DNA of 39,857 nucleotides from CAZART01 sp964487555 (lineage in GTDB: Bacteria; Bacteroidota; Rhodothermia; Rhodothermales; VXPQ01). A program made the position numbers and the translations under genes. The stretch is taken from the NCBI GenBank assembly GCA_964487555.1, contig CAZART010000043.1, positions 1 through 39,857 on the forward strand, read 5' to 3'. The notes below the pieces were generated by a model. It saw only the letters and a program-made list of their open reading frames with translations. It searched no databases and was not told where the DNA came from. Positions within the stretch are counted from its first letter, which is position 1. Each line of letters starts with the position of its first letter. Positions 33,616-39,857 of the stretch are shown here, piece after piece.

Positions 33616-34686
33616 ATGAGACGATATTATCTCGGGCCGGCGCTTCTGGTCATTCTCGCGGCGAGCCTGGCGCTTTTACTACGGCATTCCGATCAAGAAG
33701 AACCGTTCGTGGCCACGTTCTCGATCGTTGGATTCGATCCGGCGACGGGTGATCTCGGCATCGCCGTGCAGTCCAAGTTTCCGAACGTGCGGCCGATCGT
33801 GCCGTGGGCGAAGGCGGGCGTGGGTGCGGTGGCGACGCAGAGCTTTACCGAGCTGGATTACGGGATTAAGGGGCTCGAGCTCATGGAGAACGGGGCGACG
33901 GCCGAGCAGGCGATGCGGATCATCCTCCAGAACGACGACGGGCGGCAGCTGCGGCAGGTCGGGATGGTAGATGCGCAGGGGAATGCGGCCACCTGGACCG
34001 GCGAGGAGTGCTTCGACTGGGCGGGCGGCATGGTCGGGCAGTCGTCCGGTGCCGCGACGTCGGTGGGGCCGGAGGACGGAGGGGTCGGGACGGTCGTCAC
34101 GGGGCACGGCTACACGGCCCAGGGCAACATCCTCGTGTCGAAGGAGACCGTGGAGGCGATGGCCAGCGCGTTCGAGGGTACCGAAGGCGAACTGTCCGAT
34201 AAGCTGATGGCGGCGCTCATCGCCGGAGGCAAGGCGGGTGGCGATCAGCGCGGCGAGCAGAGCGCGGCCCTCCTCGTCGTGCGAGACAGCGCCGGCTACG
34301 ACGGGATGGACAACTTTATCGACATATCGGTCTACGACCACGAGACGCCGATCGCGGAACTGAACCGGCTCTACCGGCTCAACAATCTCTACTTCACCCG
34401 GTCCGACCCGGCGAATATGATTCCGGTGACCGAAGAGCTCGCGACGGAGCTTCAGGAGATCTGGCGGGAGCGGGGGTTCTACGACGGCCCGATGGACGGC
34501 ATTGTCGACGAGGAATTTCAGGAGATTCTCGTCGGCTATTTGGGCTGGGAGAACTACGACCTGCGGATCCCACCTGTCGAACGCGTAGACGTCGCCGCCG
34601 GCGAATCGCTGTACATCGACCGTGAGGTCCTCGCCGACATCCGGAGCGTCTTTGAAGAAGGCCGGTGGAAGCCGCGGCAGCGATGA
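33616..34686 (+). CDS. exported DUF1028 protein with C-terminal peptidoglycan-binding-like region
   Basis: A 356-residue protein with an N-terminal hydrophobic signal or anchor (residues 5-23). The DUF1028 domain (about 35-245) begins ATFSIVGFDPATGDLGIAVQSKFP, read as ATFSIVGFDPATGDLG then IAVQSKFP, and contains GVGAVATQSFTELDYG and GNILVSKETV. The fold is Ntn-hydrolase-like and some homologues are annotated as putative peptidases or amidases. The last 90 residues contain LQEIWRERGFYDGPMDGIVD and end with a helical segment; this resembles a peptidoglycan-binding-type module. Substrate unknown. It reads divergently from the DUF4159 gene. Confidence 0.86.
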   Translation: MRRYYLGPALLVILAASLALLLRHSDQEEPFVATFSIVGFDPATGDLGIAVQSKFPNVRPIVPWAKAGVGAVATQSFTELDYGIKGLELMENGATAEQAMRIILQNDDGRQLRQVGMVDAQGNAATWTGEECFDWAGGMVGQSSGAATSVGPEDGGVGTVVTGHGYTAQGNILVSKETVEAMASAFEGTEGELSDKLMAALIAGGKAGGDQRGEQSAALLVVRDSAGYDGMDNFIDISVYDHETPIAELNRLYRLNNLYFTRSDPANMIPVTEELATELQEIWRERGFYDGPMDGIVDEEFQEILVGYLGWENYDLRIPPVERVDVAAGESLYIDREVLADIRSVFEEGRWKPRQR

Positions 34687-34847
34687 GCCGGCGCTCCCCG
34701 GCGGCGCTTCGGCGCGTATCCTGACGATGAGCGCTTTGGCGGTGCTGCGTCTATCCCAACTTCAAGATTCCGTTCGGCGCGGCCGGGGGGATCACCAACG
34801 AGCGCGCATCGTACTGCCGTTGCACACAAAAACAAGGAGGTGTAGGC

Positions 34848-35069
34848 ATGGCAAATCTACGGCAGGCCGTTTGGATCTCGACCCTTGCAACCGGAGCGGC
34901 AGCTGCTGTGTGGATGATGTTCGCGCGCCGGAGCCATCAGACGACGCGGTTCGACGGGGCGCGGACGAACCTGGATCTGAGTCCCGAGCGCTCGCGGTCC
35001 GACGAGATCGAGGAGCTGACGCAGCAGCAGAAAGATCTCATGCTCCGCGAACTCTACGACCACATCTAG
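34848..35069 (+). CDS. small single-span membrane protein, unknown function
   Basis: A 73-residue protein. The start is fixed by a near-perfect ribosome-binding site (AAGGAGGTG about 6 nt before the ATG), the strongest in the window. Residues 8-25 (WISTLATGAAAAVWMMFA) form one membrane segment, and the rest is charged and helical (RSDEIEELTQQQKDLMLRELYDHI, in parts RSDEIEELTQQQ and DLMLRELYDHI), probably a coiled-coil cytosolic tail. No family recognised. Only 5 bp separate it from the zinc-ribbon gene, so they form a pair. Confidence 0.75.
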   Translation: MANLRQAVWISTLATGAAAAVWMMFARRSHQTTRFDGARTNLDLSPERSRSDEIEELTQQQKDLMLRELYDHI

Positions 35070-35074
35070 CGTCG

Positions 35075-35257
35075 ATGGCTGAGCAGGAGCGAGAATGCCC
35101 TTCGTGTGCGCTTCCGATCGACCGGGATGCGGATGTCTGCCCGTATTGCGGTTATGATTTGCCTCGGCAGAAGAGCTCGCTGAAGATAGCAGCGCTCGTC
35201 ATGGCGCTCTTGCTGATCTGGCCCATCATCGAGCTTCTTAAGCGGCTGTTCGGCTAG
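35075..35257 (+). CDS. zinc-ribbon membrane protein, 60 residues
   Basis: A 60-residue protein too short for many gene finders. It has a zinc-ribbon (ECPSCALPIDRDADVCPYCGYDLP, in parts CPSC and CPYCGYDLP) with two C-x2-C knuckles at residues 8-11 and 22-25, followed by a basic linker and one C-terminal membrane helix (ALVMALLLIWPIIELLKRLF). The ATG at 35075 is 5 bp after the previous stop. Such tail-anchored zinc ribbons are common but functionally undefined. Together with the preceding single-span protein it may form a small membrane complex. Confidence 0.75.
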   Translation: MAEQERECPSCALPIDRDADVCPYCGYDLPRQKSSLKIAALVMALLLIWPIIELLKRLFG

Positions 35258-35330
35258 CCAGGGCGGCGGTGGCGGCGTTGTACCGCCGGCTCGCGGATCC
35301 CGGGCCATTGTTATCGTCCATGCGACACGA

Positions 35331-35437
35331 TGCTGCCTGCGCGAGCGAGATGCTGCCGGTGCGAGCGTTTGCTGCCTGTGCAAGCGATCTTTCGTCATCC
35401 GAATCATCCGAATCATCCGAATCATCCGAATCATCCG
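35331..35437. repeat. two minisatellites upstream of roxA
   Basis: First, three imperfect copies of a 16-bp core (TGCTGCC...GCGAGC) at 35331-35346, 35351-35366 and 35370-35385, period 20 then 19. Then a 9-bp unit (TCATCCGAA) is repeated about five times from 35395 to 35437. The arrays lie between the zinc-ribbon gene and the GTG at 35446. The 9-bp array is in the same frame as roxA and could also be translated as a Ser/Glu repeat if a start further upstream were used. Confidence 0.85.
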
Positions 35438-35445
35438 AGACCATT

Positions 35446-36618
35446 GTGACGATTCCCGAAACCCTCCTCGGCGGATTGAGCGTCGAGGAATTTCTACGCG
35501 ACTACTGGCAGAAGAAGCCGCTGGTCATCCGCGGCGGCCTGCCGGCCTTTATCTCGCCTCTATCCCCGGAGGAGCTGGCCGGTCTGGCGTGCGAGGAGGA
35601 CACGTCCTCTCGGCTTATTCTGGAACGAGGAGGAGCGCACCCGTGGGAGCTGCGGTACGGCCCGTTTGCGGAAGAGGAGTTCATGGAGCTGCCGGAGAAA
35701 CATTGGACGCTGCTCGTTCAGGAGGTTGACCGCTGGGTGCCCGATGTGGCGGGCATCCTCGACTTCTTCCGATTCGTCCCCAACTGGCGGATTGACGACG
35801 TCATGGTGAGCTATGCGCCGGACGAGGGCAGCGTCGGCGCTCACGTCGACAACTACGACGTGTTTCTGTTGCAGGGGCTCGGAGAGCGCGAATGGCGGAT
35901 CGGCACGACGCCGGTGGAAGACGAGAACGTGGTGCCGGACATCGACGTCAGCATGCTGCGCGATTTCGAACCGGACGAGACGTACGTCCTCGGGCAGGGA
36001 GATATACTCTACCTGCCGCCACGGCTGGGCCATCATGGGATCGCAATCGGCGACTCAATGACGTATTCGATCGGTTTTCGCGCTCCCAGTCACGAGGAGA
36101 TCCTGGAAGGCTTTCTCGGCCGCGTGCTCGAACAGATCGACCCCTCGATCCGCTATGCCGATCCCGATCTGACGCCGCAGGAGCATCCCGGCGAAATCCG
36201 CCACGAAGCGCTGGAGCGCGTTCGTGATGTTGTTCGCAGGGCCATGACGGACGATGAAATCGACCGCTGGTTCGGATACTTTGTCACGGCGCCGAAGCAC
36301 GGCGAAGAGCCGGCGCCGTCGGAAGAAACGTGGGACGGCGGAGAATTGCGAGAGGCGCTTGAAGACGGAGCGTGGCTCGAGCGCGTCGCGCCGACCCGAT
36401 TTGCGTTCATCGAGCACCCGCGAGGGCAGATCTCACTGTTCATCCACGGCGATGAATACGTGCTTCGTCCTGAATTTGCTTTTGCCGCCCCCTTGCTCAG
36501 CGGCATGGAGACGCTCGATCTCGAAACGCTGCGTCCTCACCTCGACAAACCCGACCTTATACTTCTGCTCGTCGAATTGATCAACGACGGCCACATCGAG
36601 GTTGCCGTGCCCGAATAG
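35446..36618 (+). CDS. roxA: JmjC-type ribosomal oxygenase (50S L16 arginine hydroxylase, RoxA/YcfD-like)
   Basis: Fe(II)/2-oxoglutarate-dependent hydroxylase that in E. coli modifies an Arg of ribosomal protein L16. From the GTG at 35446 the product has 390 residues (E. coli 373). It shows FLRDYWQKKPLVIRGG, SRLILERGG, NWRIDDVMVSYAPDEGSVG and the metal triad His133, Asp135 (GAHVDNYDVFLLQG) and His196 (PPRLGHHGIA), followed by SIGFRAPSHEEIL and a C-terminal winged-helix dimer region. A much longer frame opens at 35269, but it runs through the repeats and lacks homology. The gene follows the small membrane pair by about 190 bp and precedes a Nudix gene by about 70 bp. Confidence 0.9.
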   Translation: MTIPETLLGGLSVEEFLRDYWQKKPLVIRGGLPAFISPLSPEELAGLACEEDTSSRLILERGGAHPWELRYGPFAEEEFMELPEKHWTLLVQEVDRWVPDVAGILDFFRFVPNWRIDDVMVSYAPDEGSVGAHVDNYDVFLLQGLGEREWRIGTTPVEDENVVPDIDVSMLRDFEPDETYVLGQGDILYLPPRLGHHGIAIGDSMTYSIGFRAPSHEEILEGFLGRVLEQIDPSIRYADPDLTPQEHPGEIRHEALERVRDVVRRAMTDDEIDRWFGYFVTAPKHGEEPAPSEETWDGGELREALEDGAWLERVAPTRFAFIEHPRGQISLFIHGDEYVLRPEFAFAAPLLSGMETLDLETLRPHLDKPDLILLLVELINDGHIEVAVPE

Positions 36619-36690
36619 GCCGCTCGGCACGACTGCAGCACGACGCCACGAACGGATCGCGCGCGGCCGCAAGGCCAGGAGAACTACGCC

Positions 36691-37239
36691 ATGGTCGAAT
36701 ATTGGGAAAAACTCGAAAGCGTGGTGCGCGGCGATTTCCGCGTCTTTCGCGTGCGCGAAGATCGAACGCTTTCGCCGATCACCGGCGAGGAATTCAGTTT
36801 TTTCGTCGTCGAGGCCAACGACTGGGTCAACGTCATTCCCGTCACTGAGGACGGCCGCATCGTTTTCGTGCACCAGTACCGCCACGGCACCGAAGAGGTG
36901 TCTCTGGAGATCCCGGGCGGCGTGGTCGACGAAGGCGAATCTCCGCTGGAGGCGGCACGCCGCGAGCTGCTCGAGGAGACCGGCTACGAAGCCGAGACCA
37001 TCGAGCGGATCGGCGTGGTCGCGCCGAATCCGGCCATCCAGAACAACCGCTGCTATACGTTCCTCGCGACAAACGTCCGCCGCGTTCGCGGCCAAAGTCT
37101 CGACGCGATGGAAGACATCGCCGTAGAGCTCATTGACGCTGGGGACGTGGCTGCACTCATTGCCGGCGGCACCATTAACCATGCCCTGGTGGTCGGGGCG
37201 TTTTACTTCTGGGAGCGGATAAAGGGGGAGCGAATGTAG
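36691..37239 (+). CDS. Nudix hydrolase, ADP-ribose pyrophosphatase-like
   Basis: A 182-residue hydrolase of nucleoside diphosphates linked to another moiety. The Nudix box occupies residues 77-99: GVVDEGESPLEAARREL then LEETGY, matching GX5EX7REUXEEXGU with all catalytic Glu present. The upstream half has IVFVHQYRHGTEEVSLEIPGG, the typical ADP-ribose/NDP-sugar pyrophosphatase pattern of a beta strand before the box with HQYRHG and LEIPGG. The C-terminus (GGTINHALVVGAFYFW) is also typical for that subgroup. The start ATG has AGGAG 8 nt upstream. Confidence 0.9.
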   Translation: MVEYWEKLESVVRGDFRVFRVREDRTLSPITGEEFSFFVVEANDWVNVIPVTEDGRIVFVHQYRHGTEEVSLEIPGGVVDEGESPLEAARRELLEETGYEAETIERIGVVAPNPAIQNNRCYTFLATNVRRVRGQSLDAMEDIAVELIDAGDVAALIAGGTINHALVVGAFYFWERIKGERM

Positions 37240-37587
37240 CCCCTTGACGACGGAGGACGTCAGCGTCATTACCGTCATGGCGTTTTCGCCGACGTGCCCG
37301 CCCGTATCGCCGCCGGCACGATCAGTCATTTCCGGCGGCGGGGTATGTGGTGCGAGAATGTAAGAACGTTGCAGCATCCGCCACCGAACCCGAACTCCGG
37401 ACGCCGTCGTCCGGTTTGCTCCATTCGCTCATCGACGTGGACGTTACCCTGATCCCGTTCCTGTCTCGCGCACTCACATGCTCACGCTCGACGTGCGAGT
37501 CATTCCGGATCATAGAGCAACGCCATGTCCCGTCGTACCGGAGTCGTTTCGCACTACCGGTGATTCGCTAATCGAATTATTTGCTGC
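37240..37587. other. intergenic region with a long perfect hairpin
   Basis: These 348 bases between the Nudix gene and the His/Met-rich membrane protein gene have no convincing gene. CGCCGCCGG (37308-37316) and CCGGCGGCG (37332-37340) form a perfect 9-bp inverted repeat with a 15-nt loop, about 70 bp after the Nudix stop. No U-run follows, so it is at best a weak or factor-assisted terminator. The promoter for the next gene should lie in the A+T-richer last 60 bases. Confidence 0.45.
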
Positions 37588-38988
37588 ATGCGTATAAGAA
37601 TGGTCCTTCTGATTGTAAACCTGATGCTTGTAATGGGCGTGCTCGCCCAAGAGCACGAGCATCATCCGGAGACGGACACGTCATCGACGGACGAGCATCA
37701 TCCGCAGAGGCCGGAGGAGGCATCCTCGGGGGAGCGCGAAGAAATGGGCATGACGGCGGGCCCGTTGGGGATCGGAATGGAGCGTGAAGGCTCGGGCACC
37801 TCCTGGCAACCGGACTCCTCGCCCATGTATGCGATCCACTCCATGGCGGATGAGTGGGAGCTGATGCTGCACGGCAATATGTTTCTACAGTATGTCTACG
37901 AGGGGAGCGACCGCGGAGACAGCGGCTTCGGGCTCGTTAACTGGATCATGGGAATGGCGAGCCGGCCTGTTGGACCCGGGCAGATCGGCTTTCGGGCCAT
38001 GCTCAGCGCGGAGCCGATCACGGTAGGAAAGTGTGGGTACCCCGACTTGCTGGCGACGGGGGAGTTCTGTGACGGGGAGCCGCTGCACGACCGACAGCAT
38101 CCGCATGACGTTTTCATGGAGGTCGCTGCTCGTTACCAGCAGCCACTGGGAGGGAGCATGGCCGTCGAGATATACGGCGGTCTGGCCGGTGAGCCGGCAC
38201 TGGGGCCGGTAGCATACCCGCACCGCATTTCCGCGATGTCCATGCCCCTCGCTACGATCGGCCATCACTGGCATGATGCCTCCCACATCTCGTTCGGTGT
38301 CGTGACCGCGGGCCTTTACGGCCTCCGTTGGAAGCTGGAAGGCTCCCTCTTCAACGGCCGGGAGCCCGACGATGAGCGCTTCGACCTCGATCTTGCGCCG
38401 CTGGATTCCTATTCCGGGCGAGTGTGGTTTCTGCCGAACGATCAATGGGCATTCCAGGCGTCGATCGGTCGACTCACGGAAGCGGAGGCTCCGCGGGAAT
38501 CGGGTGAGAGCCGCGCAGACGTGACGCGGGCCACGTCATCCCTCACGTATCACCAACCGTTCGGCCGAAGCGGCATCTGGGCGAGCACGCTTTTGTGGGG
38601 CCGGAATCGGGCGCACGGCCTGAATACCGACGCTTTTCTCATTGAGAGCAATTTGAACGTCGATGAACGCAACGTCGTTTTCGGGAGAGGCGAGCTGGCG
38701 CGCAAGAGCGGAGAAGACCTCGTGATCGACCAGGAGGCACACGACGTAGGTCATGAGGTGTTCACGGTAGGAAAACTGACGGCAGGATACATGCGTCAGT
38801 TCGGCCATGCCGGGTCACTCCTTCCTGCCGTCGGCGCGCAGATCTCCCTCAGCGTCATCCCATCGGACCTTGAGCCGTTCTACGGCGCGCAGACGCCCGT
38901 CGGTTTTGCCGTATTTCTAAACCTCAAGCCGGCGCCGATGCACATGAAACACACAGCGCCGCACGACATGGACCACGGAGAGCACTGA
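37588..38988 (+). CDS. His/Met-rich predicted outer-membrane protein, unknown function
   Basis: A 466-residue exported protein. After a signal peptide (to about residue 20, LVMGVLAQ) comes a His/Glu/Ser-rich segment (EHEHHPETDTSSTDEHHP), then many short amphipathic strands with aromatic ends typical of an outer-membrane barrel. A notable block is LHDRQHPHDVFMEVAARY, near residues 168-185, and the C-terminus is again rich in Met and His (PMHMKHTAPHDMDHGEH). The two His/Met-rich tails suggest binding of copper or another soft metal. I recall the DRQHPHD block from uncharacterised proteins near metal-resistance genes; no such gene is adjacent here. Function is not established. Confidence 0.7.
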   Translation: MRIRMVLLIVNLMLVMGVLAQEHEHHPETDTSSTDEHHPQRPEEASSGEREEMGMTAGPLGIGMEREGSGTSWQPDSSPMYAIHSMADEWELMLHGNMFLQYVYEGSDRGDSGFGLVNWIMGMASRPVGPGQIGFRAMLSAEPITVGKCGYPDLLATGEFCDGEPLHDRQHPHDVFMEVAARYQQPLGGSMAVEIYGGLAGEPALGPVAYPHRISAMSMPLATIGHHWHDASHISFGVVTAGLYGLRWKLEGSLFNGREPDDERFDLDLAPLDSYSGRVWFLPNDQWAFQASIGRLTEAEAPRESGESRADVTRATSSLTYHQPFGRSGIWASTLLWGRNRAHGLNTDAFLIESNLNVDERNVVFGRGELARKSGEDLVIDQEAHDVGHEVFTVGKLTAGYMRQFGHAGSLLPAVGAQISLSVIPSDLEPFYGAQTPVGFAVFLNLKPAPMHMKHTAPHDMDHGEH

Positions 38989-39063
38989 ACACCACGCGGA
39001 TCCTCAAACGTGGCATCCAAGATCTCAGTCAGCGCTGTCGCCTTCTTCGAGGTGTCGGTGTAC

Positions 39064-39112
39064 TGAGGGCGAGAGTGCGATCGTTCGTCTTACACTCTGC
39101 TCTCTACCCTCA
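39064..39112. terminator. candidate bidirectional terminator between convergent genes
   Basis: Between two genes that end facing each other, TGAGGG (39064-39069) pairs with CCCTCA (39107-39112) and AGAGTG (39072-39077) with CACTCT (39093-39098), an imperfect long hairpin. It overlaps the lysA stop codon. The lack of a strong U-run on either strand keeps confidence low. Confidence 0.3.
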
Positions 39113-39857
39113 AACTCTCCACCGCCCCAAGCACCATCTCCCTCGCCGGCGCCCGTCGATTATACTCGTTGCTCATGACGCGGCCGTAGGCGCCGGCGGT
39201 GGCGATGAGGATGACGTCGCCCTCCTCCGTTTCGGGCAGCCGACGGCCGTAGCCGAGCACGTCGCCGGTCTCGCAGATGGGGCCGACGACGTCGGCGGTG
39301 ATCTCGAGCGGCCGGTCGAGCTTGGAGAGGTTGACGATTTCGTGGTAGGCGCCATAGAGTGCGGGGCGCAGCAGCGAGTTCATACCCGTCTCGATCCCGA
39401 CGTAGCGCGCGGCGCCTTTTCGCTTGACCTGCGTGACTTTCGCGAGCAGCACGCCGGAGCGTGCGACGAGGAAGCGGCCGGGCTCCATCCAGAGCTCGAG
39501 GCCGGGATTGGCGCGCTTGAAAGTCGCCAGATGATCGGCGACCTCGGCGACATCGAGCTCGGGTGTACTTTGTCGCTCGGAGACGCCGAGGCCGCCGCCG
39601 ACGTCGAGGATGTGCACGTCGGGGAATCGATCGGTCAGCGTCGCGAGGAAGACGGCGGTTTCTGCCCAGGTGTCCGGCGAGATGATGCCGCTGCCGACGT
39701 GTGCATGGAAGCCGATGACTCGGGCGCCGACGGCCGAGGCCAGGGCGTCGAGCGAGTCGAGCTCGTCGGGGGAGACGCCGAACTTGGATTGCGGGCCGGC
39801 CGTCCGCACGTACTTGTGATGGCCGTGGCCGCGGCCGGGATCGACGCGGATGATCAG
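39090..39857 (-). CDS. lysA: diaminopimelate decarboxylase-like protein (5' end cut by window edge)
   Basis: PLP-dependent decarboxylase of meso-diaminopimelate, the last step of lysine synthesis. The visible 255 residues enter in the middle of the barrel: VDPGRGHGHHKYVRTAG, SKFGVSPDEL, IGFHAHVGSGI, ILDVGGGLGV, WMEPGRFLVARSGVLL (the Glu-Pro-Gly-Arg substrate loop), then the C-terminal domain with GPICETGDVLGYGRRLP (the Cys-Glu-x-x-Asp motif that binds substrate) and AGAYGRVMSNEYNRR. The frame is open to the window edge at 39857, so the N-terminal part with the cofactor Lys is not seen. The DPGxGxGHH block recalls the decarboxylase half of bifunctional aspartokinase-diaminopimelate decarboxylases, so a fusion is possible. 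It faces the His/Met-rich membrane protein gene. Confidence 0.92.
   Translation of the reverse strand: MIIRVDPGRGHGHHKYVRTAGPQSKFGVSPDELDSLDALASAVGARVIGFHAHVGSGIISPDTWAETAVFLATLTDRFPDVHILDVGGGLGVSERQSTPELDVAEVADHLATFKRANPGLELWMEPGRFLVARSGVLLAKVTQVKRKGAARYVGIETGMNSLLRPALYGAYHEIVNLSKLDRPLEITADVVGPICETGDVLGYGRRLPETEEGDVILIATAGAYGRVMSNEYNRRAPAREMVLGAVESLRVESRV

Noticed and set aside
35269..35445. N-terminal extension of roxA through the Ser/Glu repeat
   Set aside because: No homology before the GTG at 35446, and the region is made of minisatellites; RoxA proteins start near that point.
1..39857. CRISPR arrays, tRNA or rRNA genes, insertion sequences, prophage genes
   Set aside because: Looked for and not seen; no regularly spaced repeats of CRISPR type, no transposase or integrase, no tRNA-like cloverleaf recognised by eye.

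Overview
The window looks like chromosomal DNA from a member of the Rhodothermota/Bacteroidota lineage (Rhodothermales or Salinibacter-like), probably a free-living aerobic marine or soil bacterium. The support is indirect: moderately high G+C, a BtuB-BtuG style surface pair (TonB receptor plus YncE-like propeller lipoprotein), a TonB receptor with an N-terminal carboxypeptidase-regulatory-like domain followed by an outer-membrane-type lipoprotein, a PyrE-like phosphoribosyltransferase of a kind I associate with this lineage, and many lipoprotein signal peptides. No rRNA, tRNA, CRISPR array, insertion sequence or prophage was found. It reads as a mostly core genome segment with dense, often overlapping genes.

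Layout. 1-2513 (minus): groEL (3' end cut by the window edge), groES with a CIRCE operator, and mgsA. 2880-6558 (minus): rnc and gcvP overlap. 6717-8081 (plus): a succinate-semialdehyde-type aldehyde dehydrogenase. 8165-11944 (plus): a B12-controlled unit consisting of a cobalamin riboswitch, a switching terminator, a btuB-like receptor, a BtuG-like lipoprotein and a Bfd-like [2Fe-2S] protein. 12099-15182 (plus): a PhoB/PhoR-type two-component pair, then a MarR regulator with a queuosine-precursor transporter. 15212-23140 (minus): DUF2905 protein, ilvE, Tat-exported glycosylasparaginase, GT2 glycosyltransferase, outer-membrane-type lipoprotein, TonB receptor and ChlI/MoxR-like AAA+ ATPase. 23451-24083 (plus): an orphan NarL/LuxR response regulator.

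24149-33464 is a long minus-strand block read from DUF4159 through DUF4359, glyA, a PyrE-like transferase, tatC, a CtpA protease, a TauE/SafE transporter and an HtrA protease to a propeller lipoprotein. It groups envelope export and proteolysis. 33616-38988 (plus): a DUF1028 protein, two small membrane proteins, the ribosomal oxygenase roxA, a Nudix hydrolase and a His/Met-rich predicted outer-membrane protein. The window ends inside a lysA-like gene on the minus strand.

The most informative features are the three-way RNA switch in front of btuB, in which the start codon directly follows the terminator U-tract; the B12 uptake operon with a small iron-sulfur protein as its third gene; a lipoprotein whose signal peptide lies upstream of any canonical start codon; and short tandem repeats next to roxA and at the 3' end of the LuxR-type regulator gene. 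I did not find a clearly new system. The best candidates for new biology are the B12 operon and the AAA+ ATPase/TonB receptor/lipoprotein cluster.
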